The position numbers and the translations under genes are program-made. A stretch of 50,377 nt of DNA, from contig CARQVR010000021.1 in assembly GCA_949051815.1 (NCBI GenBank), positions 1 to 50,377 on the forward strand. The letters run 5' to 3'. The notes under the pieces are model-generated. The model was not told the origin of the DNA and made no database searches. It saw only the letters and a list, made by a program, of their open reading frames with translations. Source of the stretch: an uncultured Lachnospiraceae bacterium. GTDB taxonomy: Bacteria > Bacillota > Clostridia > Lachnospirales > Lachnospiraceae. Below are positions 34,683 to 43,500 of the stretch, in pieces; position 1 is the first letter of the stretch; each line of letters opens with the position of its first letter.

Positions 34683-36017
34683 CTATTCGCCCGTCTTTGC
34701 CGCATGGGCTTTTTTCCACGCCTTGATTTCAGCGAGACGCTTTTTCAGCGCTTCTTCCTCGCCCATGCCCGCGGGCCGGTAATATTCCCGTCCCAGAAGC
34801 GCGTCCGGCAGACACTGCATATTGGTCAGCTTTTCCTCCGTGTCGTGGGCGTACTGGTAATCCTTTCCATATTCCAGATCACGCATAAGCCCCGTCACGC
34901 CGTTTCTGATCACAAGAGGCACCGGTTCCGCCAAGTCCTTAACGGCGTCCTCCTTCGCCTCATTGTAAGACACCTCCATGGCGTTCGACTTGGGCGCAAG
35001 CGCCACGTAAACCACCGCCTGCGTCAGATGCACGTTACATTCCGGCATTCCCAGAAAATGGCACGCCTGATAAGCCGCCACCGCAATCTGTAAAGCACGC
35101 GGGTCGGCCAGTCCCACATCTTCACTGGCGAACCGCACCACGCGCCTCGCCACATAGAGCGGATCCTCTCCCGCCTCCAGCATCCGGGCCAGCCAGTAGA
35201 CCGCCGCGTCCGGATCGGAATTGCGCATGGATTTATGCAAAGCGGAAATGAGGTTGTAATGCTCCTCTCCCTTTTTATCATACAGAAGAGATTTGCGCAT
35301 GGTGCACTGTTCCAGCGTTTCCTTCGTCACCGTGACCGCGCCCGCCGCGTCCATTTCCCCGTTTAACACTACCATCTCTAATGTAGAGAGCGCATTTCTG
35401 GCGTCGCCGTTTGCAAAGACGGCGATCATTTCCAGCGTCTCATCGTCGATGTGCACCGTCTGGTTCCCGAACCCTCTGGCATCCTTCAAAGCATGCGACA
35501 AAAGCTCTTTGATCTCCTGTGTGGTGAGCGCCTGCAGCACAAACACCTTACAGCGGGATAAAAGAGCGCTGTTAATCTCAAAAGATGGATTTTCTGTGGT
35601 CGCGCCGATCAGAATAATACTGCCCTTCTCCACGAAGGGCAGAAAAGCATCCTGCTGCGCCTTATTAAAACGATGTATCTCGTCTACAAACAGAATCGTC
35701 CTGATGCCGTACTGGCGGTTTTTCTCCGCCTGTTCCATGACGGTTCTGATCTCTTTAATCCCGCTCGTCACCGCCGAAAAGTCAATAAAGGAAGACCTGG
35801 TTTTATTGGCAATGATCCTTGCAAGGGTGGTCTTTCCCACGCCGGGCGGCCCCCAGAAGATCATGGAAGAAACCTGATCCTGTTCGATCAGCTTCCGCAG
35901 CACCTTGCCTTTTCCAAGCAGATGCCCCTGCCCCACATACTCTTCCAGACTGCCGGGTCTTAACTTCGCCGCCAGAGGCTGCGGCATTTCTCTGTCAAAT
36001 AAAGATATCTGATCCAC
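34683..36017 (-). CDS. rarA: Replication-associated recombination ATPase RarA (MgsA)
   Basis: A 444-aa AAA+ ATPase acting at stalled replication forks. It has Walker A WGPPGVGKTTLARI, Walker B ILFVDEIHRFNKAQQD, sensor 1 GATTENPSFEIN and Arg finger SRC, then the clamp-loader-like lid and the C-terminal MgsA tetramerisation domain (LARMLEAGEDPLYVARRVVRF). It lies 5 nt after the bactofilin gene on the same strand, so the genes may share a transcript. Confidence 0.96.
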   Translation of the reverse strand: MDQISLFDREMPQPLAAKLRPGSLEEYVGQGHLLGKGKVLRKLIEQDQVSSMIFWGPPGVGKTTLARIIANKTRSSFIDFSAVTSGIKEIRTVMEQAEKNRQYGIRTILFVDEIHRFNKAQQDAFLPFVEKGSIILIGATTENPSFEINSALLSRCKVFVLQALTTQEIKELLSHALKDARGFGNQTVHIDDETLEMIAVFANGDARNALSTLEMVVLNGEMDAAGAVTVTKETLEQCTMRKSLLYDKKGEEHYNLISALHKSMRNSDPDAAVYWLARMLEAGEDPLYVARRVVRFASEDVGLADPRALQIAVAAYQACHFLGMPECNVHLTQAVVYVALAPKSNAMEVSYNEAKEDAVKDLAEPVPLVIRNGVTGLMRDLEYGKDYQYAHDTEEKLTNMQCLPDALLGREYYRPAGMGEEEALKKRLAEIKAWKKAHAAKTGE

Positions 36018-36022
36018 GTTCT

Positions 36023-36478
36023 CTATCTCTTATTCCACTTATTATTGTTATCTTTTTTGGAGTCCTGCTCCTGTTCTTCCGTGTTTTCCGTCCCGGACGC
36101 AGATGTCTCCGGCAAAGCAGAGATACCTTCCGAATTCATAATACACTGTCCCTGGAATACCGCGTTTTCATCCACGACCAGGCTCTTGGTTCTGATATTA
36201 CCGATCACTTTACCTGTGGAAGCCACTTCGGTTCTGCCGCCGCTGGTCAGATCTCCTTCCAGAGAACCGCCGATGATAATGCTGCTGCCCTTCACGTTTC
36301 CTCTCACCTTACCGCTGGAACTGATAATGAGCGCGCCCTCGGTCTCCACATCCCCGGTTACGCTTCCCTCCACGCGAACAGCTTCCTTTGCACGGATATT
36401 GCCGTCCACCACCATATCAGCGCCTATGATGCTGCTGATCTTCGCGTTAATCTGTTCTACCGATTTTTTCCCCAACAT
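36023..36478 (-). CDS. Bactofilin
   Basis: A 151-aa polymer-forming protein with the right-handed beta-helix repeat series (VVDGNIRAKEAVRVEGSVTG, GKVRGNVKGSSIIIGGSLEG and so on, about residues 25-115) and a disordered charged tail. Bactofilins form nucleotide-free filaments that position cell-wall enzymes. The start at 36478 has GGGAGG five bases upstream. It is directly after the M23-like gene (10-nt gap), a linkage seen in many bacteria. Confidence 0.94.
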   Translation of the reverse strand: MLGKKSVEQINAKISSIIGADMVVDGNIRAKEAVRVEGSVTGDVETEGALIISSSGKVRGNVKGSSIIIGGSLEGDLTSGGRTEVASTGKVIGNIRTKSLVVDENAVFQGQCIMNSEGISALPETSASGTENTEEQEQDSKKDNNNKWNKR

Positions 36479-36488
36479 AGCTTCCTCC

Positions 36489-37268
36489 CTATCCTTTGAT
36501 CTCAATCATCTCAAGTGGATCTACATAGCTTTCATCCTTGCGGATGCTGTAGCCTGTCTCCGTATTATCCTCGCCTACGAGAAAGAGCGCCACACCCTTC
36601 ACAACCTGACTGCCTTCTTCCACAATGGGACTGCCCAGATTCCGGTAGGTGGTCACATACCCGTTTCCATGATCGATTATCACATAGCTTACCTCGCCTT
36701 CCGCTTCCCGGACTTCCTTGATCGTTCCCGGTGCGGTGGCAACTACCTTTGTTCCTTCCGCCGCCACGAAAATGAGTTCTTTCCACTCCTCTTTAGCCTC
36801 GACCTTAAGTGTATTCTCTGCGGTCTCCTCGTTCTCGTCTCCCTCTTCACCGGTGTCTGCCGCCGCATCCTCTTCCTTAATCTGCGCAGCACCGCTCATG
36901 GGAAAGCCTTTCGGAATGTAATTTTCCTCGTGGGCCGCCACCAGCTCATGCTCCTGCGCTTCCTTGCGGCTTAAAGTCTCCTCCAGCGAAGATACCTTTC
37001 CGGCAAGACTGTCTTTTTCCGCCGTCAGCGTCTCGTACTCCGCCTTCATCTGGACGAGCTGTTCGAGCTGTCTGGCATTCCGGTCTATGTAGCCCCCCAT
37101 CGTAATGGTCGTATAAACCGCGTAACAGATTACCGCTACAAACACCACAAAGGAAACCACCGCCAGCGCGCCCGTCTTAATGTGCATTCTCCGATAATTC
37201 GCCGCGGGAGAATCGGACGTTAAAATTATCGTATAAGTGATCTTTCTCTTGCGCAAATCTGTGCTCAT
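36489..37268 (-). CDS. Membrane-anchored M23-like protein, metal ligands lost
   Basis: A 259-aa protein: a short cytoplasmic part, one helix (LAVVSFVVFVAVICYAVYTT), a coiled coil (residues about 65-115), an acidic linker, and a C-terminal domain with the LytM/M23 fold sequence (GTIKEVREAEGEVSYVIIDH, GNGYVTTYRNLG). The zinc-binding His/Asp positions of active M23 peptidases are not present: GYVTTYRN stands where active enzymes have HxH. It probably works as a scaffold or activator with the adjacent bactofilin. The ATG at 37268 has GGAGGTG nine bases upstream. Confidence 0.85.
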   Translation of the reverse strand: MSTDLRKRKITYTIILTSDSPAANYRRMHIKTGALAVVSFVVFVAVICYAVYTTITMGGYIDRNARQLEQLVQMKAEYETLTAEKDSLAGKVSSLEETLSRKEAQEHELVAAHEENYIPKGFPMSGAAQIKEEDAAADTGEEGDENEETAENTLKVEAKEEWKELIFVAAEGTKVVATAPGTIKEVREAEGEVSYVIIDHGNGYVTTYRNLGSPIVEEGSQVVKGVALFLVGEDNTETGYSIRKDESYVDPLEMIEIKG

Positions 37269-37394
37269 AAATAAGGTCACCTCCACTCATCCTTCTTATT
37301 CTATCACATATTGCGCGAGAAAAATATAGTAACTTTTGAAACAAATATTACAAATTTTTAAGCAAATGTTACAAAAGCGTGAGTGCCGCAGGCG

Positions 37395-39266
37395 CTACAT
37401 CCGCTTGACGGCAAGTGCCCGCGTTGCGTTGATTACCGCCAGAATCATCACACCCACATCCGCAAAAATCGCCCACCACATGCCGACTATGCCCACTGCG
37501 CCCAGGGCCAGACAGATCAGCTTCACCGCAAGCGCAAAGACAATATTTTCATGAACAATCCTTAAGGTTTTTCTGGAAATCTGCATGGCAAGCGCAATCT
37601 TCGCCGGGTCGTCGTCCATCAGCACGATATCCGCCGCCTCGATCGCTGCATCGGAGCCAAGCGCCCCCATGGCGATCCCCAGATCCGCCCGCGAAAGTAC
37701 CGGCGCATCGTTGATGCCGTCGCCTGCAAAGGCCAGCTTTTCCTTCTTTCCCTTTGCCGCAAGAAGCCTCTCCACTTCGCGCACTTTATCTGCTGGCAGA
37801 AGCTCGCTTCTCACCTCGTCCACACCAAGTTCCTGCGCCACAGCGTCCGCCACGTCCTTTGCGTCTCCGGTTAACATAACTATACTTCGCACACCGGTCT
37901 TTTTAAGCGCCGCAAGCGCTTCCTTCGCGCCCGGCTTCACCACGTCGGAAATCAGAATACATCCGGCATAAGCGCCGTCCACCGCCACATATACCTGCGT
38001 TCCTGTGCCGGAAATCTCCTCCGGCGTAATCTGCAGCCGTTCCATCAGTCTGCGATTCCCCGCCGCCACCAGCCGCCCGTCCACAAAGGCGCAGACGCCG
38101 TGGCCGCTGATTTCCTCCACATCCTTCACACGGCCCGTATCAATCTCCCTGCCGTATGCCTCCCGCAGGCTCCGGCTGATCGGATGGCCCGAATAGCTCT
38201 CCGCGCAGGCCGCGTACTCGATCAGCTGCTCCTCCGAAAAGCCCGCCGCCGCCTTTTTCGCGGTCACCTCAAACACACCTTTCGTAAGCGTCCCCGTCTT
38301 ATCGCAGACCACATATTTCGTCTCCGAGAGAGCTTCCAGATAGTTAGAGCCTTTCACCAGAATCCCTCGGGCGGAGGCGCCGCCGATCCCCCCGAAGAAA
38401 CTAAGGGGAATTGAAATCACCAGCGCGCAGGGACAGCTTATAACCAGTGTGGTCAATGCTCTTGTCACCCACACGGACCAGTTCGGCTCATACCCGAAAA
38501 CCAGAGATAAAAGTGGCGGCAGCAAAGCTAACGCCAGTGCGCCGTAACAGACCGCCGGTGTATAGTATCTGGCAAAACGGGTGATAAAATTTTCGGAACG
38601 GGATTTTTTCATGCTGGAATTTTCCACCAGCTCCAAAATTTTGGAGACTGTCGATTCCCCAAATTCCTTCGTTGTGCGCAGCTTCAAAACACCTGACATG
38701 TCCACGCTGCCGCTGATGACCTGATCGCCCGCGCTCACCTGCCTCGGCAGGCTTTCTCCCGTCAGCGCGCTGGTGTTTAAGGATGCTTCTCCCTCTTCCA
38801 CAACGCCGTCGATGGGCACCTTCTCACCGGGCATAACTGTAATGAGCGTACCGATCTCCACCTCGTCCGGATCCACCTGCTCGATCCGGCCGTCCACTTC
38901 TATGTTGGCATAATCCGGCCGGATATCCATGAGCTTCGCAATGTTCCCCCTGCTCTTTCCCACCGCATAGCTCTGGAAAAGCTCTCCGATCTGGTAAAAG
39001 AGCATAACCGCCACGCCTTCTGTATATTCTCCCAGAATAATAGCGCCAAGCGTAGCCACCGCCATCAGGAAATTTTCATCGAAGACTTCCCCGTGTATCA
39101 CGCCCAGAAACGCCTTTCGCAGAATGTCGTAGCCGATCACCAGATAGGGAACCATAAAAAGCGCGAACCGCAGCCACGTATTTTGTATTGGCGCAAAAAG
39201 CAGACCCGCCACAAGAACCGCGGCAATTAAAATTCTGATAAAGACTTTTTTCTGTTTTCTTGTCAT
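37395..39266 (-). CDS. Heavy-metal P-type ATPase (Zn/Cd/Pb type)
   Basis: A 623-aa P1B ATPase exporting divalent soft metals. It has the membrane motif ISCPCALVISIP (CPC), the phosphorylation site DKTGTLTKG, the actuator LTGESLPR, the SGHPISRSL His-Pro and the hinge GDGINDAPVLSRADLG. The N-terminal HMA metal-binding domain is missing: the protein starts with MTRKQKKVFIRILIAAVLVA, directly into the first helix. The start at 39266 is set by the AGGGGG site; the longer frame is built from repeat sequence. An operator-like palindrome is just upstream, and a CDF transporter gene lies beyond. Confidence 0.94.
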   Translation of the reverse strand: MTRKQKKVFIRILIAAVLVAGLLFAPIQNTWLRFALFMVPYLVIGYDILRKAFLGVIHGEVFDENFLMAVATLGAIILGEYTEGVAVMLFYQIGELFQSYAVGKSRGNIAKLMDIRPDYANIEVDGRIEQVDPDEVEIGTLITVMPGEKVPIDGVVEEGEASLNTSALTGESLPRQVSAGDQVISGSVDMSGVLKLRTTKEFGESTVSKILELVENSSMKKSRSENFITRFARYYTPAVCYGALALALLPPLLSLVFGYEPNWSVWVTRALTTLVISCPCALVISIPLSFFGGIGGASARGILVKGSNYLEALSETKYVVCDKTGTLTKGVFEVTAKKAAAGFSEEQLIEYAACAESYSGHPISRSLREAYGREIDTGRVKDVEEISGHGVCAFVDGRLVAAGNRRLMERLQITPEEISGTGTQVYVAVDGAYAGCILISDVVKPGAKEALAALKKTGVRSIVMLTGDAKDVADAVAQELGVDEVRSELLPADKVREVERLLAAKGKKEKLAFAGDGINDAPVLSRADLGIAMGALGSDAAIEAADIVLMDDDPAKIALAMQISRKTLRIVHENIVFALAVKLICLALGAVGIVGMWWAIFADVGVMILAVINATRALAVKRM

Positions 39267-39299
39267 ATGTCTTTCCCCCTGCGTACTATTTTTTCTTAT

Positions 39300-39334
39300 A
39301 TGAACATTCAAACATATATTCATTCGTTTGTCAA
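39300..39334 (-). promoter_or_regulatory. Promoter with ArsR/SmtB-type operator-like palindrome
   Basis: TTGACA (39329-39334) with a weak TTGAAT box 17 nt away gives a possible promoter 34-40 nt before the ATPase start. ATGAA-14-TTCAT (39300-39323) lies across the spacer and resembles sites used by ArsR/SmtB metal sensors. The matching regulator is not in the window. Confidence 0.5.
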
Positions 39335-39412
39335 TATCATTCCGGGATCCTTTTATTTTTTTCTGCGCGCAGACTTCGGCAGTCTTCTGACTCTTCCGCC
39401 TTCTTTCTCTGC

Positions 39413-39547
39413 TTGCGCGAATAAGCAGACTCGATATGCTTCGCATCCCGAGTTCGCGTTGCTCGTCATAAGCCTTCCGTTGTCTGCTTCCATGCAGGCA
39501 TGGCGCAGACTTCGGCAGTCTTCTGACTCTGCTTATTCGCGCAAAAA
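39413..39547 (-). repeat. 135-bp post-terminator repeat, copy 4
   Basis: Near-perfect terminal stem: TTGCGCGAATAAGCAGACTC (39413-39432) against GACTCTGCTTATTCGCGCAA (39525-39544), adjoining the T-run of the CDF-gene terminator. Inside is CTCG-ATATGC hairpin sequence and GTTCGCGTTGCTCGTCATAA, shared with the copy at 7273. A 28-bp direct repeat at 39367-39394 and 39503-39530 straddles its left end. Confidence 0.85.
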
Positions 39548-39645
39548 GGACAACATCAGCCGCCAAGTGTTCTCCGGGATGTTTTGTGTGTGAACCGAGA
39601 CACTGGCGATGCGTCACCGCACTCCTCCCAGAACTGATGTTGTCC
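39543..39645 (-). terminator. Large branched terminator after the CDF gene
   Basis: A 12-bp stem (GGACAACATCAG 39548-39559 with CTGATGTTGTCC 39634-39645) encloses about 74 nt of further hairpin sequence and is followed on the minus strand by five T. The interior allows two exclusive pairings: GTTCT/AGAAC or CGCCAGTGT/ACACTTGGCG. Confidence 0.75.
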
Positions 39646-39702
39646 TTATAAAATTATATGCTATTTTTTGCGTTTGTACAAGTTTTCTGATACAGCCTGT
39701 TC

Positions 39703-40596
39703 TCACCGCTGCCCTTCCCCCGGATTCACATGCACCATGATATGCTTCACCCTGGGGAAATTTTTCTCGATGGAATCGTGCACCTGCTCCGCCGTCTCGT
39801 GGGCTTTTCGCAGCGTCTCCCCGCCGTCCGCGCGAATCTCGATATCCACATAGATTTTGTTGCCAAAAACTCTTGTATGCAGAAGGTCTACGCCGAGCAC
39901 ACCATTCTGTGCCGCCGCGCATTCCCGAAGAGCGGTTTCCGTCTCCTCATCGCACGCCTTGTCTACCATCTTATCCACCGCATCCATGAAAATCTCATAG
40001 GACGCTTTCTCGATAAACACACAGATCACCACGCTTGCCACAGGGTCTAAGATCGGAAACCCGAGCCTTGCGCCGCCGATACCGATCAGTGCGCCCACAG
40101 AGGAAAGCGCGTCGGAGCGGTGATGCCATGCGTCCGCCATCAGCGCGCCGGAGTCAATCCTTTTCGCATACACCTTCGTGTACTGGTACATCGCCTCCTT
40201 CACGACGATGGAAACTGCCGCCGCCACAAGCGCAAGCCGACCAGGCACCGTCAGATTTGCATAGTCTCCGGCCACAATCTGTCTGAGAGCCGAATACCCG
40301 ATTCCCAGACCGGTAAAGGCAAGAATGGTGGCGAGCACAATCGCCGCCACACATTCCAACCGCTCATGGCCGTAAGGATGGTTCTTATCCGAATCTTTTC
40401 TGGATATCCGAATGCCTATGATCACTACAACGGTGCTGAACACGTCCGACGCCGAATGAATCGCGTCGGAAATAATCGCGCCGGAGTGGGCTAAAATACC
40501 CGCCAACAGCTTAAATACGGTCAATGCAAAGTTGGCGATAATACTTACCGCCGAGACGCGCATCGCGACCCGCTCAAATTCTTCTTCCTTTTTCAA
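39703..40596 (-). CDS. Cation diffusion facilitator transporter
   Basis: A 297-aa CDF exporter of divalent metals (Zn, Fe, Mn, Co). It has six predicted helices, with the metal site in helix II (SDAIHSASDVFS) and helix V (ADAWHHRSDALSS), and a cytoplasmic C-terminal domain (KIYVDIEIRADGGE). The HD-DD ligand set fits Zn/Cd or Fe/Zn members. The start appears to be a TTG at 40596 with AAGGTG six bases upstream; an in-frame ATG 33 nt later is the alternative. It is followed by the branched terminator and then the metal ATPase. Confidence 0.93.
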   Translation of the reverse strand: MKKEEEFERVAMRVSAVSIIANFALTVFKLLAGILAHSGAIISDAIHSASDVFSTVVVIIGIRISRKDSDKNHPYGHERLECVAAIVLATILAFTGLGIGYSALRQIVAGDYANLTVPGRLALVAAAVSIVVKEAMYQYTKVYAKRIDSGALMADAWHHRSDALSSVGALIGIGGARLGFPILDPVASVVICVFIEKASYEIFMDAVDKMVDKACDEETETALRECAAAQNGVLGVDLLHTRVFGNKIYVDIEIRADGGETLRKAHETAEQVHDSIEKNFPRVKHIMVHVNPGEGQR

Positions 40597-40695
40597 TCAA
40601 TGCACCTTGCTTTCTGAAAATATGTTTCCTTCTAATCTAACACATCCGCTTATTTCACGCAAGCTCTGTTTATTGTTTTTTCATAAATTAAATAT

Positions 40696-40731
40696 CGGCA
40701 GTTCGCTTAGACTAACCCTGCCGAACTGCCG
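40696..40731 (-). terminator. Terminator after purB
   Basis: A 10-bp perfect stem (CGGCAGTTCG/CGAACTGCCG) 25 nt beyond the purB stop is followed by an A/T-rich tail on the minus strand. Confidence 0.75.
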
Positions 40732-40755
40732 CTCATTCTGCTGTATTTTTATGAA

Positions 40756-42207
40756 CTAAACGCTGATCTCCGCTGTCACTCCCAGAAGCTCCTTATTCTC
40801 CTCCAGAATCGGATTCACGATCTCTTTTAAGAACTTCTCCACCTGCAGCGGCGCACGGCCTACATAGTCAGAAGGCTCCATCGTCTTTTGCAGCTCCTCC
40901 AGACTCATGTTGAAGGCGGGATCCGCCGCGATCAGCTCCAGAAGATTATTCTCCTTCCCCTCCTTCTTCACATTGGCACCGGCGATCATGGAAAGCTCCC
41001 TGATCTTCTCGTGCAGCTTTTGTCTGTCGCCCCCGGCTTTGACCGCATCCATCATAATATTTTCCGTCGCCATGAAGGGCAGCTCGCTCATCAGGCGCTT
41101 TGTGATCACTTTATCGTAGACCACCAGACCATCCACCACATTCAGGCACAGATCCAGAATGCCGTCCACCGCCAGAAACGCCTCGGGAACGGAAAGCCGC
41201 TTGTTCGCCGAATCGTCCAGCGTCCGCTCAAACCACTGGACCGCCGAGGTGATCGCCGGATTTAAGGCGTCCACCATCACAAAGCGGGCGAGGGAAGCGA
41301 TGCGCTCGCTGCGCATGGGATTTCTCTTATAAGCCATGGCCGAGGAACCGATCTGGCTCTTCTCGAAAGGCTCCTCTACTTCCTTTAAGTGCTGGAGCAG
41401 GCGTATGTCGTTTGACATTTTGTGGGCGGAAGCCGCGATGCCCGCAAGCACGTTGCATACTCTGGTGTCCACCTTGCGGGAATAAGTCTGTCCGGACACG
41501 GGATAGCATTTCTCAAATCCCATCTTCTGCGCAATCATGGGATCAATTTTATCAATGGTCGCCTGATCGCCGTCAAAAAGCTCCTGAAAAGAAGCCTGCG
41601 TGCCCGTGGTGCCCTTGGAACCCAAAAGTTTGAGACTTCCCAGCACATAGTCCAGATCTTCCAGATCCAGACAAAATTCCTGTGCCCAGAGAGTCGCCCG
41701 CTTTCCCACCGTGGTAGGCTGTGCAGGCTGGAAGTGAGTAAACGCCAGCGTCGGCAGATCCTTATAATCCTGCGCAAACTTTGCAAGCTCCGCGATCACG
41801 TTCACCAGCTTTTTCTTCACCAGGCCAAGGGCCTCTCTCATCACGATGATATCCGTGTTATCCCCCACATAGCAGGAGGTGGCCCCCAGATGGATAATCC
41901 CCGCCGCCTTCGGGCACTGTTTTCCGTAAGCGTAGACGTGGCTCATCACATCGTGGCGTACTTCCTTCTCTCTGGCCTTTGCCACGTCGTAGTTGATATC
42001 CTCCACATGGCTCTTAAGCTCGTCGATCTGCTCTTTCGTAATGACGGGCTTGCCGTTCCTGGAAAGCCCCAGCTCCATTTCCGTCTCCGCCAGCGCGATC
42101 CAAAGCCGCCGCCATGTCCGAAACTTCATATCGGGGGAAAATATATACTGCATTTCCTTACTTGCATACCGCTCCGACAAGGGACTTACATATCTGTCTG
42201 TACTCAT
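40756..42207 (-). CDS. purB: Adenylosuccinate lyase
   Basis: A 483-aa fumarase-superfamily enzyme catalysing two purine steps (SAICAR and adenylosuccinate cleavage). The signature loop IGSSAMAYKRNPMRSERI with the catalytic Ser, and FTHFQPAQPTTVGKRA, are intact; the length is that of the longer PurB class. It ends with its own terminator. The upstream coiled-coil gene is 80 nt away on the same strand. Confidence 0.97.
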   Translation of the reverse strand: MSTDRYVSPLSERYASKEMQYIFSPDMKFRTWRRLWIALAETEMELGLSRNGKPVITKEQIDELKSHVEDINYDVAKAREKEVRHDVMSHVYAYGKQCPKAAGIIHLGATSCYVGDNTDIIVMREALGLVKKKLVNVIAELAKFAQDYKDLPTLAFTHFQPAQPTTVGKRATLWAQEFCLDLEDLDYVLGSLKLLGSKGTTGTQASFQELFDGDQATIDKIDPMIAQKMGFEKCYPVSGQTYSRKVDTRVCNVLAGIAASAHKMSNDIRLLQHLKEVEEPFEKSQIGSSAMAYKRNPMRSERIASLARFVMVDALNPAITSAVQWFERTLDDSANKRLSVPEAFLAVDGILDLCLNVVDGLVVYDKVITKRLMSELPFMATENIMMDAVKAGGDRQKLHEKIRELSMIAGANVKKEGKENNLLELIAADPAFNMSLEELQKTMEPSDYVGRAPLQVEKFLKEIVNPILEENKELLGVTAEISV

Positions 42208-42287
42208 AATCCGATTCCTCTCTAATCCTTTCTTTTTTCTTTTGATTTACCCAGGTTTCGCAATTTTCCATATATAAATATTTATAA

Positions 42288-43469
42288 TCAGGCATTGAAT
42301 TTCTGCTCGTACTCTTCCACCGTCTTCATAATCTCTTTGGCGTATTTCGGATACCGCTCCACCAGCGCTTTGATGTCTCTCTGGGACGTCCCCGCCACCA
42401 CATCCCTGTTATAGTCCATACGCCGCCGCAAGGACTGCCTGCGGATAATCAGATTGTGCCGGATCTCCACCATTTCCTTGGAGTCCAGAATGGCTTCCGT
42501 CTGGTGCAGCCAGATGGCCGGATCCTGTATCTGATAACACTTTAAGGTCTGCAAAAGCTCCTGCTCGCTGTAGTCCAGATCCAGCTCCGCCCTGCGGAAT
42601 TTCTCCCGCTCCTCCTTTTCCAGCTTATAGCTCTCCCACATTTCGGTCAGCTCTTTGGCACTGTTCACGCCATACTTCATATATAAGTATTCGAGCAGAT
42701 TGGTGTTGTTCACATATCGTATTTTCACCTTATTCTGCAACAGGATAATTTTGTTAATCCCCGTCTCGACTCTCCTGAGCTCCTTTCTGGCGTCCATATG
42801 CTTCACATAGATCAGCGTAATGACTACCGCCGCCACAAAAGCCGTAAGCAGATACCCGGGCTTCGTATCCATTTCCAGAAAGAACTGCAAAAACATAAGC
42901 AGCAGCGCGCAGAGTCCAAGAGCGGTTACGCAGATAATGGTCATGCCCTTGGTGTCCGAAATCAGCCGCATCACCTCGTTCTTGCGGTAGAGATAGGCAT
43001 GTTTTTCACCCTCCAGACGGCTTAAGTCCTTGCGGATCAGCTCCTGATAGTTCTCCGCTTCGGTGATCTTAGTAAAAGCCTCCTCGATCTCATCCTCCAT
43101 GCGCTCCACCGTGCGGTACTTCTCGTCCGTAATCCGGCGGGGACGGCCTATGAAATCCGTCTTTCTCTCCTGCAAAAGGGACACGCGCTTCGCACAGTCC
43201 TTGAGCTGTTCGCTCTCCTCCGGCGGCAGCGCCTCAATCTCCTCCATATCCTTTAAATAGGAAGTGACCATGTTATACTCGAAGTTCAGGTTCTCCAGTT
43301 CCTTCGTGGCGTCCGCGATCTTCTCCAGACAGTTTTTTACATAGTCGTCCCGCTGTTCCCTGTTGTCAAAGTCTATTTCCCGCGAAGACTCCTCCTCTTC
43401 CCACTCTTCCTCGTCATACTCGTCATAGTCTCTGCGGAATTTGTCAAGCAGTCTTTTAATAAAGCCCAT
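42288..43469 (-). CDS. Coiled-coil protein with two central membrane helices
   Basis: A 393-aa protein. The N-terminal 25 residues end in a very acidic stretch (YDEYDEEEWEEEESSR), followed by long coiled coils (residues about 45-170), a pair of helices (MTIICVTALGLCALLLMFLQF and YLLTAFVAAVVITLIYV) and a second coiled-coil/helical half. It would sit in the membrane as a hairpin with both long arms inside the cell. No named family is certain. It is the last gene of the DUF5717/DUF5716-type cluster, 31 nt after the TPR-like gene. Confidence 0.75.
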   Translation of the reverse strand: MGFIKRLLDKFRRDYDEYDEEEWEEEESSREIDFDNREQRDDYVKNCLEKIADATKELENLNFEYNMVTSYLKDMEEIEALPPEESEQLKDCAKRVSLLQERKTDFIGRPRRITDEKYRTVERMEDEIEEAFTKITEAENYQELIRKDLSRLEGEKHAYLYRKNEVMRLISDTKGMTIICVTALGLCALLLMFLQFFLEMDTKPGYLLTAFVAAVVITLIYVKHMDARKELRRVETGINKIILLQNKVKIRYVNNTNLLEYLYMKYGVNSAKELTEMWESYKLEKEEREKFRRAELDLDYSEQELLQTLKCYQIQDPAIWLHQTEAILDSKEMVEIRHNLIIRRQSLRRRMDYNRDVVAGTSQRDIKALVERYPKYAKEIMKTVEEYEQKFNA

Positions 43470-43500
43470 TTTTACTCCTGTTCCGAAGCGTTTTATGCCT

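Noticed and set aside
39267..39617. N-terminal extension of the metal ATPase frame
   Set aside because: The added residues come from the 135-bp repeat and terminator; the ribosome-binding site and family start are at 39266.
39548..39645. A confirmed NiCo (czcD) riboswitch
   Set aside because: The location fits but I could not match the conserved junction bases; the simpler call is a branched terminator.
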